Origin: Pachyseris speciosa
Taxonomy: Eukaryota; Cnidaria; Anthozoa; Scleractinia; Pachyseridae
Reading direction: 5' to 3'
Assembly (NCBI GenBank): GCA_016490735.1
Contig: JAEMWC010001372.1
Coordinates: 5,001-69,000, forward strand
Length of the DNA stretch: 64,000 bases
Both the position numbers and the translations under genes were made by a program. Of the stretch, positions 51,121-63,229 are shown in pieces. Each line of letters starts with the position of its first letter. The first letter of the stretch is position 1. The notes under the pieces are model-generated. The model had not been told where the DNA came from and searched no databases. It saw only the letters and a program-made list of their open reading frames with translations.

Positions 51121-52290
51121 TTAATTGTCACAATGAAATAAAAGACTTTGTGAGGCTAAGGAGGGAGCCCACACGGTCATTGCCATGGTGATGGCGTAAA
51201 GCGCATTGTACGTTATGGAGCGACGATTGGGGATACCGACGTCATGAAAAGTTGCACAGAGCCAGGCGGTGCCGAATAAGGCCCCAAAGGACTCAGCACA
51301 GGCATCAGTAAACAGGTGTAGGCATGCGTTGCTGAGCCACTTTTCATCATAGAACATACTGCGACTATTCCAATCAGAGAAAAATGACATCCACCATTCG
51401 AGGTCTTTGAAGAACTGTTTAGTAAGATGGATTTGATTGCTTTGCTGAGACCCTTTTGACAAAAGTTCGATCATTCGGCGAAGAAAAGTTCTACCTGGTC
51501 CGCACCCGAGCAGATGAAGTTGAGTTTTCCAATGAGTGACTGGGGCTGTCTCTTTTTGCAGGAGACTGTCCGAAGTAAATGGAGAGTTTCGTCAAGACGA
51601 GTCTGTGAAATGCGTGCCTCTTGGGTATCGCTATCGAGTTCGATACCCAGGTTCCAGGGTAGTAAATGGCACAACAGTCTTTGCAGGATTTGAATTGAAG
51701 CCGAGATCTGAACAGGTATTGAGCATGATATCTTAGTTGGTTTGGCAAAGGGATTCTGGGGAAGGGGAACCACAGGTCCAGAAGACGTCCAGATAGTTCC
51801 AAATGGGGCTGACCCCACGGTCGCGCATGGTGAATGATAAGATATCGACGTACTTGAGGAAGAGCGCGGGCGAGCTGCGCAATCCAAAGGGCAAGAAGGC
51901 ATCGACAAAGTAAGCAGTGGTGAGTGTGCCATGAATATCAATTTGCCACGTAGATCCAAGGAGCTCCCAGTCTTCGCGACGCACTAAAATGTGACGAAAG
52001 GCATCAGATAGATCGAGTTTACTCATTAATGCGCCTGATCCATGGAGTTTAAGTTGTGAAATCGCGCGGTCAGGTGTGTCGTAGGTACAAGAGGACAGTT
52101 CTTTGGGAATGCTACCGTTGACATAGTGAGCGGCGGGCTATGATAGATCGTGAATTATGCACCATTTCGTAGGCATCGAGCGCTTTTTAGGAATAGCGCC
52201 CATCGGCGACCCGCAAAGTGAGCAAAATGCGGGGTAAGAAAGGGACCAATCTAACGATGAAGAGACAGTTAGCGTTCCAGCTCTCTCGCC
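51121..52290 (-). pseudogene. DIRS-type reverse transcriptase and RNase H
   Basis: The minus-strand order is GAIPKKRSMPTKWCIIHDLS (near 52185-52130), SKLDLSDAFRHILVRREDWE LLGSTW, YFVDAFLPFGLRSSPALFLK, then the active-site region as NYLDVFW where DIRS enzymes usually have YLDDF. After a frame change, RLDETLHLLRTV and LIGKLNFIC (thumb) lead to the RNase H part (FFSDWNSRSMFYDEKWLSNA, HLFTDACAESFGALF). The recombinase follows at 50968, the usual DIRS gene order. One stop after HDLS, frameshifts and the changed active-site residue indicate inactivity. Confidence 0.82.
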
Positions 52291-52794
52291 ACCGCCTCGG
52301 GGTTTTTTGTTTCTGATAAATGGTTATCAGATATCTGACTATAACTGGTTCTGGAGAAAATGGTGTTTCAAAACAAGAATAATCAGTTTTCGGTAAAACG
52401 TTAAATAGAAAACTAACTTCGATTACTTCGAACTCTTTAGTATTACTTGCTTTTTACTGTTGAAAAGTGATGGGGGGGGGGGGGTGGGGTAAGGCCCCCC
52501 GGCCTCCCCAGATCCCCCTCCCCTGCGAGGTGCCTGACTTGTTAATCGTCAGGAGGCACTCCTCGTCTGTAGCGATGACAAAAAGACTCTTCAACAAAAA
52601 TGTTTTCTTGTCAAATTGCAAAATTGCTTTACAGATTAAGCGTTGATAGGAAAAAGAACAAGAGCAAGAACAAAAGGAGAAGAAAATAAAAACCCAAGCA
52701 GGTACAAAAGTCAGACCGGATCAACTCGGACCGCCAGTCCGGGTCGAATCAATTCGGATCGACACGGATGATTAAAAGAAAAAAATTAGAAAAA
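52291..52794. other. DNA upstream of the DIRS RT; G run
   Basis: A run of 13 G at 52472-52484 and purine-rich DNA at 52650-52690. It may include the element's gag, but nothing is recognisable. CGGACCGCC/TCGGATCAA words near 52715-52765 recur near 53560-53590. Confidence 0.4.
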
Positions 52795-53435
52795 CTGAAA
52801 GTTTTAACCTTTACTCAACTTTAATTATACAGATCTTAACATACAATACAAACCAAAGATAAATTAACAGTTAAAATAACTATAAAAATACAAGATCTGA
52901 ATAATTAGGTCAGTTTATACAGAACACAAAGATTCCTTATAAAGATAAACTGCCTCAATGTAGCTCAAACAGTATACAAAAGCAGACAATATATCATTAA
53001 TTAATTAATTAATTAGTTCATTAATTACAAAAATCTGTCGTTATTTACATTAAATTTATTAAGATAAAAATTATTAACGCTATTCTTAAATGATGAAAAA
53101 TGTTCAATTGTTCTGATGTCTAGTGGTAGGCAATTCCACAAGTCTACAATACGATTAAAAAAAGAAAACTTAAAAACATTGGTTTTAAAAAGGCCCTTCA
53201 CCAGCGTAGCTTCAGTATTTCTGATATTATATTTGGGTGTTTTAAAATTTACATATGACAAAACATTAAAATCTATATAACCTTCAACGCATTTGAAGAA
53301 AAAACAAAGATCCAAAATCTCTCTTCTATATTCTAAAGGTAAAAGTTTTAGTTTAACAAGTCTCTCAGGATAACATAAGTCAGTTTTCAGGATAAGTTTA
53401 GTTGCACGTCTTTGTACACGCTTTTTAACCATAAA
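52795..53435 (-). pseudogene. LINE 3' fragment (CR1/L2-like)
   Basis: The minus frame reads KKRVQRRATKLILKTDLCYP, ERLVKLKLLPLEYRREILDL, FFFKCVEGYIDFNVLSYVNF and FFNRIVDLWNCLPLDIRTIE, the C-terminal end of a LINE reverse transcriptase. It is followed by a 3' region down to about 52795. It is 5'-truncated. A related word, AGAAAAACTGAAAGT, flanks it on the left and recurs to the right, perhaps the target duplication. Confidence 0.8.
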
Positions 53436-53454
53436 AAAGGAAAAAAAATTGAAA

Positions 53455-53735
53455 AGGTGAAAGTTTGTAGGTTAAATTCTTCTCAGAAATAGGTCAAATG
53501 TAATAAGCCTTGCAACGTTTCTCCGTGGCGTTACTTACTAGTGCCAGTTCCTCTCGGGTCAAGTTTCGGATCAACGGCCGGATCAATAATAAAATTAGAA
53601 AAACTGAAAGTCTTATCCATTTGTGGGTTAAAATTCCTTTCAGAAATAGGCCAAATGAAGTAAGCCTTGAAACGTTTCTCTGTGGCGTTAACTCGCCAGT
53701 TTGTTTTACCAGTGTTAGTTCCTCTCGGATCAAAT
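53455..53735. repeat. Tandem duplication, two units of about 140 bp
   Basis: TCAGAAATAGGTCAAATG ... AAGCCTTGCAACGTTTCTCC and TCAGAAATAGGCCAAATG ... AAGCCTTGAAACGTTTCTCT are successive copies, each ending GTTCCTCTCGGRTCAA. The words extend into flanking DNA (GCAACCRCGAGTYCGTAAC near 53846 and 54041), so the locus has been duplicated repeatedly. Confidence 0.8.
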
Positions 53736-55849
53736 CATGCTACGAAATCGTACGGCTGCATACTCCCCACCATTGCTTGTTGATAAATAACTTGAAGTTT
53801 GACTCAGAGTTAGTTCGACGGTAAAGAACTTCCTTTTCCCGACGCAACCGCGAGTCCGTAACTTGCGACAAAAAGCAATATCGCCTGCTGTAAAAAATAA
53901 GCAAATATACACATTCTTAGTGACTGAAACTATAATTTTCTTGGAATGAGGCAAATTCATTGAGAATGATGGGCTAGAACTTACCTTCCTTGGTTCATCC
54001 GGGTCCATGATGTGATCGATAAATCGATGGAACGTGTAACGCAACCACGAGTTCGTAACATGAAAGGAAATTTAAGGAATGGAATTTTAACCTACAAATG
54101 CTCATTTTTTGTTATCTATGCAATTAATCGGCTCGGATGGTCAAAAAGGCCGCTTCCAAATTCTTGGAGAATTTCTGTTTCTTGTTTTTATTCAAGTCAC
54201 ATTCTTGGCAAAGGGGCAAACAGATGAGAAAGGTATTAATCAATCTGTTGTACAATAGACTTTACGTGTGGGTCATGGAAAATGTGGCTGGACTTCATTT
54301 GAACCTCGTTACATAGCGGCGATCTGAAAACATTTGACGGCTTAATTCTGTAGCAGTTTGCTTTTCAATCCCATAACATTCTGCAGCGTGGTGGGACGCA
54401 AGGGATCAAAGTCCCCTAAAACACTGGAATGCCTTCAAGAGCTGACGGCAGCTGTAGGAGCAAACTTCTTGGCCACTAACTGTTCCACCTTCAATCATTT
54501 CTTTGACCGTCAGAAAGTATGGCATGACATAAAAAAAAAGAAAAACAAAAAAATAAAACAAAACAACAACAACAAACGCTAAGAAAAGAGTGCCTGAATG
54601 TAGTACTTTTATCATGCGGGTTACTTCTCTGAAATGGTTTCGAATAAATGTTAGGGTGCTCAGGCTTAACGTCTTAAAAAAGAAAAAAAATGGTGTGCCT
54701 GTTGGCCTTGTTATCTTCAGTTTGCAGCGCCCTTTAAAATCTAAGGAACTCGTGGCATTTCTGTTACAGTAACATCTCGATCGGGGCGATCTTCACCAGT
54801 CCCTTGTGTTTGGCAGGTAGCTTATTTCATATGCGGAAGAAACAACACCTATTTTATCGCTGTTGACTAAGACATGCATTCTGCTCTCCATCTTCTCTAC
54901 AGGGAACTCAGTGGTCAGCCCAAATAATTTGGCACTAAGTAATCGTTTACCAATAGAAGGCTCTTTTCACGCGGTTTATCCGCTCGTTTTGGAGTAAATC
55001 ACGGAATACGTAGAAAATGAAAATCCTTTCCGGCCAGATTTTTTCTTATCTTTGGAGAAATTGTTGGTAAAGAAAAATTGCTGCTTTTTCGATACTTCAT
55101 TTAAACAATTGCTATTTGTGTGTAGTTTCCTTTGTGAACCCACGAAGAGCATATATACGTAGTCATAAACACAAAAGAGCTGTTCCGTAGATTCTCGTGC
55201 CTGTGTTAAAGGCAGTTATTTCGGCGCTCATATCTTTACGCTGGGCTCCCTCCTCCAATTTCACACTGGAATTTCAAAATCTGTCTACTAAATGGAGATT
55301 AACTACAACGGCGGCAAGAACAAAAACAACTTCTCAACTTTTATTGAAGTTTATTCTTTTGCTTGAGTTTCTACGTAATTAATCTAAGTATATATCTAAG
55401 TTACTTTATTTATCTCGAATAATCACTATGCCAATGTACCTCAGTTGCGATTTTCTATACTAGATAAAATATATATTTTAAACAAAATTAATTCAAAACA
55501 AGAAAACCTACACAGACGAAGGTATGGCTTAATTCTTGCACTTGCACAGACGCAAGAGTACCACGCCAATCGTCTTCTCTAATTCGTTCCTTGAGGAATC
55601 AGGTGATTTTGGACAGATCTGCGGAGTTAAAGAAAATTTAAAAACCATACAGGTATCCGGATATTGATCAAAATCTAAACGTGGCGGGAAGTACGCCAAG
55701 AGAAAATATCTGATACCGCGATTTTCAACAGGAGCTCCCATAGTTTTCGACTGACCGAGCAGACCCCAGTACTAGTCAGTTCAAACAACGGATAGCTTTC
55801 TTCATTCTGGTATCAAATTGACTATGTACAGTAACATCACTGGACTGAA
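53736..55849. other. No gene recognised
   Basis: Only short open frames and A-rich tracts (54530-54580, 54680-54690). Nothing supports a host exon. Confidence 0.4.
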
Positions 55850-56375
55850 CTACTACCAATCCTATCTCAACTACCACTACCACAACCACTACCACCATCA
55901 TCACCACCACCACCACCACCACCACCTCAACAACAACAATAGCACTAGCACTAAAACTGCAACTACCACCACTAGCCTACAACCAACCTCGACCACCACT
56001 ACCACGACACTACCACCACCACCACCACAACAACAACAACAATAGCACTAGCACTGAAACTACCACCACTTCCACTACCACCACTACCACAACAGCAACC
56101 ATTAGCACTAACACTAGCACCAGAATTAGCACCACTAACACTAGCACCAGCAATAAGAACTAACACTGCAACTAGCACTAGCACTAACACTAGCACTAGC
56201 ACTATCACTAGCACTAGCACTAGCACTAGCACTAACACTAGCACTATCACTATCACTAGCACTAGCACTAGCACTAGCACTAGCACTAGCACTAGCACTA
56301 GTACTAGCACTAACACTAGCACTATCACTAGCACTAGCACTAGCACTAGCACTAGCACTAGCACTACGTACCACT
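55850..56375. repeat. CCA trinucleotide tract and CTAGCA hexanucleotide satellite
   Basis: From 55870 ACC/CAA triplets dominate. From about 56100, and nearly uninterrupted at 56165-56370, the hexamer CACTAG repeats about 35 times, with CACTAA and CACTAT variants. Open frames on both strands here (for example the minus frame of Leu-Val or Ala-Ser repeats) are artefacts of the repeat. Confidence 0.95.
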
Positions 56376-56972
56376 ACGACTAAAACCACTTAATAAAATG
56401 TTCAAATAATTTCACGCGCTATGATTGGCCGAATCATTATATCGTCAACACATCGTAACACTTTCAAAATATGGTCATGTTGCTCTCGATATTCGTCACG
56501 CGCACTCGACAGATATCCTGCGATATAAGTAATTTCGTGCTTTGGGAAGAAAAATGGCAGTTTTTCCATTTTCTTTTTTGTAATAAACTCAATAAACTTT
56601 GTTTTGTAATCATTGCTTTGGATAAAACAACAGTTATCCTGCTCAATCTTGCCGAAGATCCCGGCCTTATTTAAGCTAGCTCGGCCTACAGCCTCGTCGC
56701 CTAAGTATCAGGCGAAATTCCGTGCGATTTCGCAGGATAATTGTTAAATATTCCACGAGTCACCGGTAATTTCTTGGAGGGCAAGAGGGCATTTGGGCGA
56801 GTGAGTATATACCAGATAAAATTAAGTGACAAATGAGATAGTTCCATGGCATACCTCAAGAGCGCTTTGGATATGAAAATATAGCAAATTTATAGTACCA
56901 TACAACCAGTGCAACATAAGTTCAGTGCAGAATGGGAAGGTAAGGTGGATTGCCGACTATATTACAACGGCC
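56376..56972. other. No gene recognised
   Basis: Short frames only; the plus frame at 56471-56674 has no recognisable family. Confidence 0.4.
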
Positions 56973-57211
56973 TGTAAAACCAAACCCAAAGCAATTACTC
57001 CAGCCAATCACAACAGACCGAAACAACGCAACGAGCCAGTGAGAATTCGAAGCAGTTACATGTAACCGACTCAAAACACGCGATTGGCTCTGGTTTTGCT
57101 GCTCATTGGCTGAGAAAATAGCACGAGTTTTGCCAGCCAATCACAGAGCGAAGCAATGCAAAACCAAAGCAAACGAAAATTACTTTCGACACTCAATTGA
57201 AAACCGCTCTG
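56973..57211. repeat. Dispersed repeat, copy B
   Basis: Same repeat and orientation as 5214-5480, from GTAAAACCAAACCC to AACCGCTCTG, slightly shorter. Confidence 0.7.
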
Positions 57212-57620
57212 TCACGTGGCATGGTGTAAATGAAACTCCGTAGTGTTTATTACACATAGGCATTTTTTCCACCAAAATTTGATCTAATATAATAGTGAAT
57301 AACGTTAAAGACACACTTGAGCATCCTTTTTTAAACATATTTGAAATTTTTACTCATTATCTTTTCCTAAGAAAAACTGTCATTTCGTGAGCAGCATTGA
57401 CACACTTTGATAAGTTGGCATAATTTTGGGCATTGCTTCCTGCAGCGAGCATTCTGCCGGCGAAATACTATATTTTGAGCAGAATTTGGGAAAAATAACC
57501 AAAAATCATGTGATGCAAATTTAAACAGACGTACAAAACAGTAGATGGAAAAAAGATCCTCAGAAAAAAATAGTAATAACTATATTCACCATATTCAAAT
57601 CATCCCACTGGGTCTTAGCT

Positions 57621-57697
57621 ATCCTGGGTGCCAGAGGCTATTTTTTTCGTTCTAGGGATATTTATTTTTCTTTCAACGGGTCTCTGGAGCCAGGATA
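57621..57697. mobile_element. 77-bp miniature TIR element with 10-bp target duplication
   Basis: It starts ATCCTGGGTGCCAGAGG and ends CTCTGGAGCCAGGATA, inverted copies. GGTCTTAGCT flanks both sides exactly (57611-57620 and 57698-57707). The insertion and its duplicated target are therefore plain to see. Confidence 0.8.
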
Positions 57698-57707
57698 GGT
57701 CTTAGCT

Positions 57708-59678
57708 CACCGCTAGAAGGAGCTCGCATAATTTTGTCTCAGCTGCAGTCTTCATATATGTTGATAGATTTCTTGGAGGCCGTATGGGCCACCCGACAGG
57801 AAGGGGATGAGTGAATGAGTGATAGATTTCATGTATGAATTTGCTTAAAGAAAAAGTATTGTACCGAGAAGAATTTGAGCATAATTTTGTTGGCCAAGCA
57901 GAATCTTTTAGGATAATGGGCGATTATTACAAGCACTGTACTACTGCCAGGCACGCTGTACGCCAATTTCCGTGCATAATTGAAACAATCATCACATGCA
58001 GTTGTCCAGTGTATTGGTTTTGAGAATTTGGTAAATATATCTATTAAAACAAACGCTGAAACATCTCACGCACCCGGTTCATGTGCAAGAGAGTAACTTG
58101 ATTCCTTAGCATGACAACCGTCCAATAGTTGTAATGAGCTTTCATTGAGCTCGCTCATATAAAGCAACCATTTATATTTCGTTTGCCTCACAGGATCGGT
58201 TGTAAGGTTTGGAAAATACGAAAATAGATGACAGGGCACTCTCAGGAATAGGTAAGCCCTGCATCGTCCACAGAAGACATATTGTAGATATCTTTAATAG
58301 TCGTTTATTCATGTCAGCGACGTGTTTTAATTTTCTCAGCACTCAAGGAAAATAAACCTTTTTTTCCTAAGTTACAAGGTAAGCTGGTGCTTTAGTTAAA
58401 TTTATCTATTTCAATGAATAATTAACAGCACTGGTATAGATAAAAGACCTTCAGTTTTTTGTTACTGCAAATGCCTTGTACGAGAGTTTTGAAAATGGGT
58501 CATTTGCATAACTTTCCTTGGGGTTTAGGGCACGTTAAGGCCTATCTCAAACTTTCCTGTCTTTTTCCAAAAGAAATAAAAAAATCGCTAAGACTTCTGA
58601 ATAACATTTTTGAAAAAAAGTTCTGCAAAAGGGTCTTTTGGGGCAAACAAAAATCAAGTCGAATTTTCGCTTCAGTAGAAGGATTTTCGATAATTACTGA
58701 AAAAGGCTCCTGTAAGGGAATTTCAAACCGTTCGCACGCTGCTCTGGTTTGAAAGTACTGCAATTGTTCAACCTGCGTAAAAACAACCTGACACCTTCTT
58801 CGTTGCTTGTTTTATTTTCCTTTTTGTACATCAAGACAGTACTACATTGGATGAATTAAAATATATCCTTACTTTGCGAGCCTCCGTGTTTCAACCGTTC
58901 ACGCGCGCCCTTCAAAAATATCACGACGCACGATCGCTCTAGTTATTGAACTATTTTGGTAAAATAGCTATTTACGTTTTCTTTGAAAAGAAATCCACTT
59001 CTGTGCAGCTTTTGTCGTGTATGTCCTTAATCGGAGCATGAATGTTTATCAAAACAAAACATCGCCATCGATTGCAACGTAATAATCAAGCAAATAATTC
59101 TTGAGAGAAAGAAACTTAGTTATTGTCGAGTAGTTGCTTATCGCATTTTTTGTTACAAAAAAGGCGAGAGAGCAAAAATGAAAACAAATCGAGTACTTGT
59201 GTTTTGAGTTACGGACGTTCATGCGTAAACCAAACAAAAACAACCGCACATAAGTACTAATAACCTCTGGCAAGTGTTTTTTGTTACCTTGTAAAGGATT
59301 TTCTTGACAGACACATTTTAAAAGGGAGTTAGAAAAAAAAAAAAAAACGAAACAAAACAAAGCAAAACAAATGAAGAAAAACAAAGGGATTATTAAAAGT
59401 TACCGTTCCAAGGCATAGTGCGATCTTCTACATACAGTAATCAAATGCAAGTGGACCTCCAAAAAAAAACAAAACAAAAAGACAAACAAACAAACAAAAA
59501 AGCAATTAAAAGAGGCAGCTATTGTTTTAATAGTCTTGTGCATCCTAACAGAACAAAACCGTTTTCATTTTGTTCACTTCAACAAAGAAACTTTTCTTAC
59601 GAAAACATCACTGTCTAGTCAGCACGAAATGAAAAATGCTCTCTCATACATTATCTCAACCAGACAGGAAACCATTAA
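57708..59678. other. No gene recognised
   Basis: Open frames at 57835-58023 and 58459-58752 have no known domain. A-rich tracts occur near 59333-59350. Confidence 0.4.
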
Positions 59679-60080
59679 CCATGTTCCAAACGAGTGAGGG
59701 CCTGGGGACGAGTTTTAAAATTTATCGATTAGAAAAAAGTTGTTTACACTGAATGAAAGAGCATCTCAAAAATGGTCACCTAACCAACTTTGACGCTGTT
59801 CAGTAGAATTGGAGCTGAAACGAAAGCTTTTTAAAATTGTGAAAATTAGAGACTTTTTATGGTTTGGAGGGACAAACTTTCCTAAATAGAGACATTTTTA
59901 TGGGATTTTTTAAAGATCTAAATGCATGTTAACTAGTGACTTTTCGACTAAACTTGCTCAAACTTGCTGAAAGTACTTATTTTGAAATACCCTTTCAAAT
60001 GAAAATCGATTTAATTTAATGCAATTGATTTTCAATGAAGTTTGGATTCGTTCCCAGGCCCTTACTCGTTTGGAACATGG
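59679..60080. mobile_element. TIR element, about 400 bp
   Basis: The left end CCATGTTCCAAACGAGTGAG GGCCTGGG pairs with the right end CCCAGGCC CTTACTCGTTTGGAACATGG, about 28 bp with one mismatch, extending imperfectly inward. There is no coding frame and no clear target duplication. Confidence 0.8.
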
Positions 60081-60084
60081 CCAA

Positions 60085-60290
60085 TAGACCAATTTAGCTT
60101 GTAGATTTTGTTTTCCCAATGTAGACCACGTGATCTTCCCAAGGGTATTTGCCTTTTGATTTTTCATAAATTGTGCGTACATATGCACGTGAATAAGAAG
60201 AAATTTTCAAAGAAACAGTTCTCTAGGGTAACATCACGTGGTCTACATTTGGGAAAACAAAATCTACAAGCTGAAAAGGTCTACTGGGCC
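60085..60290. mobile_element. Second TIR element abutting the first
   Basis: AGCTTGTAGATTTTGTTTTC and TGTAGACCACGTGAT (60097-60133) are inverted at 60230-60272 as ATCACGTGGTCTACA and GAAAACAAAATCTACAAGCT. It begins about 5 bp after the previous element ends, so the two may be one compound unit or an insertion into a terminus. Confidence 0.8.
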
Positions 60291-60770
60291 TCATCCTTGA
60301 TAATATTTGACTTTGTGTTTGAGTGAATCTCAAAAGGTTGGCAAACTATTATCCAAGTACTCGTTACAAGCAAAACGGCGATCATTTCTTTATATTCTCA
60401 GTGAGTAATTGGGAACTACTCAATATTCTCATATAACAAATTAAAACATCGAATTCCGTGCTCTGAGTAGCTGAAAGTTATAAGTTTTGGCACGTTAAAG
60501 AAAAGAGAAAGCAAACATCATTACGTAGTTGTAGTGAAGGTTAAAACCGAAAAAGTAATGTTCTGCAATCGGTAGCATGTCAAACAAAACCAAATATAAA
60601 ACAGATTGCTATGGTAATTTCTTAACAACAACAAAAGGATTAAATTTGGCTCGTATCACCTTTTAGCTAAATCACCTATTTTAACTCAGAGATACGGCAT
60701 TCATGGAAAGTAGGATTACTGAATTAGTATTTAGAATATCGTTAGTTCTATCGCTATTTATTTTTCTTGT
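60291..60770. other. No gene recognised
   Basis: AT-rich DNA with nothing I can support. Confidence 0.45.
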
Positions 60771-60990
60771 CAAATCATATCAAAATCAAATCAAATCAAC
60801 TTGCTTAAGTTTGATAGCGTGAGGAGAGGAAATACGGAGTACCCGGAGAAGAACCTCTCGGAGCAGGGAAGAGGACCAACAACAAAATCAAACCACATAT
60901 ATGACGCGGAGTCGGGGAATCGAACCCAGGCCACATTAGTGGAAGGCGAGTGCTCTCACCATTGCGCCACAACTGCACCAGCCCTTCTCC
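60771..60990 (-). mobile_element. tRNA-derived SINE, copy 2
   Basis: Same family and strand as 72-260. The B box GGGTTCGATTCCCCGACTC is better preserved, the A-box region is ATGGTGAGAGCACTCGCC, and the body contains CTCTCGGAGCAGGGAAG and the terminal CAAAT-type repeats near 60771-60800. Confidence 0.8.
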
Positions 60991-63229
60991 CCTTGTACTG
61001 ATTTGACGAATTTTTACCCTGAAAAGTGGTCCTTAAAACTGTAGAACATAAAATTTTCTAGAATGCAATTAGGGAGGCTCGCATCATTTGAAATTCAAAA
61101 TTTCCTATAGATGACAAGCTTCGGTTTCCTTGACTCTACAACATTTTTTCGACGTATGAAAAAAGTTTGTTTTCTCATTGGTTTCCAAGCAACAGCTGTT
61201 ACCATAGCAACCGTAACGCGTGTGCCAATTATTTCGAAATAAAAGAGTGTAAGCTACTCATGTTCCACAGCTTGTCAGGCCAAGTTAAAAAAAATAGCCT
61301 GTAAGAGCGTTTTCAAGTAAATAGCAAATAAAGTTATGAAGGCCGGTTTTGTTCATTCCTGAATTTTTAATTTCTTCAAGCTCTATAAGGAAATATTAAA
61401 CTTTTGTACTTTTTTCTCTGTTCAAGGAATTATCATGAAAGCAAAACGTTCTCAATGCACATCGAGCCTCCTAAGTAGCTGTGATTAAAAAATATTTGAG
61501 AGCGCGGACAATTCACAAAGCTCGTAATTAGCATACATTTATAAACGTTTTTTTCGTACTTAAATATAGTTTATAGTATATAGTTGTAAAAAGACTAAAA
61601 ATGAGAAGAGTCGTTGCTGTTATTCGCTGCTTGTTATTTCGTTCCGCCGCGAGTCGGGTTTTTGTGCTACGCATCACACAAATTTCAAGAAGCCATTTGT
61701 TGAAGCATAACCTGGACATTTCTCTTGCATGTATATATCCCTCAGGCATCTTTTTTCTGACCAGTTTTGGCGAGGCAATGTTCCAGTCTATCAAAATCAA
61801 CTTAAAATACATGCGTCCATATTGATCAAATGGTCACATGGCGCCGTTGTTTGTATGGATAACACCTCGCTTCCTTCGGGTTGTTCATCTTAGCTTCTGT
61901 GAAAGATGTTCCATCCACTTTAAGCAATGATTAAAATAATTTCTATTAAACCACTGACCATTTACAACAGTTCACAGCCGCTAAATAGAGCCCCTTTTTC
62001 TCCCCCAAACTGAAGCTTCTACGTTCTTCTAGATTACCTCAGTTATAGGAAATTAACGATGCACTTTATTAACGCGATATAAAAAAAATCACGTTAATGT
62101 AATGGATCTTATATTACGTCGATGTTAATTTAAATCACACAATCTTACAGTTTTACAGCACCTTTATCTCAATAACGAAACCTCGTCTGCTTATAGCTCC
62201 TTTATCACGCCTTGGAGTCACTGCCTGACAGTTCTTCTTTAAGAATAGAGTTCAAAATGTCTTTCGAGTGGTGTTTGTATTGATCTGTTTCCCCGGGATG
62301 TTAGCTAACTTCTTCAGTCTTTCTTCTTAAAATTTCCATGGCCCGTTCATCCTCCCACTGCACGGTCACCTCTATGGGGATTTCCAAGCCGCCTTAAACC
62401 AGTGGAGACAGTTTGCATTTCATAGATTTCACCTCGCCCCTTAAGGTGGGCACACAAGAGGGGATTTGTTGCATGAACATGTTGCTACAAAACGTAGCAG
62501 CGACACATTTATAAACTGTACACATTAGGGGTTATCTAGCTGGGAAGTGTAGCAGGAAAATGAATCAGGGGAAGGATCACGACTTGACGACTTGCACACA
62601 CACACGAAAATATAGCTGTAACATATCCCTAGTAGATGTTTCAGGGACATATCTCCTCGAATGTCTTGACACGTTTTCTCTCGTGCAACATAAATTTTGT
62701 GGAAAATTTGTCCCCGCAACATGTCCCATGAAGTTCAACAAGTTGAACACCGTGCAGGGACACATTTTGTACAAAATTCATGTTACACGAGTGAAAAAGG
62801 TGTCACCGCACACGAGGGGATGTGTCCCTCATGTCGCGATAACATTTCGCGATAGTTTGATGTATGTAAACCAAACTTTTGGAAAATTCGCGTTAATTTT
62901 GTGTAACGTAAATTTTCTTCGCGTTGTCAACGTGCATCGTTAATTTCCTATAATAAGGGAGTTTCATTGACTTCATTCAACTTTTCCCAGAAACGTTGCA
63001 ACACGTCGAAAGGTTTTCGCGCCCTTTTCGTTTATTGCATGTGAACAACTGCATGTTTCCTACGCACCTCGTTGGCTATTTATCATTTCATATCTAGGAA
63101 TCCCTCGTAGAATAATAACTGAACGGGGTAAATGAATGACACAAAAACATCTCCATATTAGCGAATAGAGGTTGGCATGACTGCATCTCCTCTCCGATTG
63201 AGTTTGTTTTTATTTACTTTTCAACGCAG
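60991..63229. other. Intergenic or intronic DNA; no gene recognised
   Basis: The word pair ACATTTTGTACAAAATTCAT and ACATAAATTTTGTGGAAAATT (62690-62785), with GTGTCCC/TGTCCC words, suggests a degenerate local duplication around 62640-62830. No exon is supported. Confidence 0.4.

Noticed and set aside
55999..56389. Long minus-strand open frames of Leu-Val or Ala-Ser repeats
   Set aside because: They are translations of the CTAGCA hexanucleotide satellite in different frames; repeat DNA without stops gives such frames by itself.
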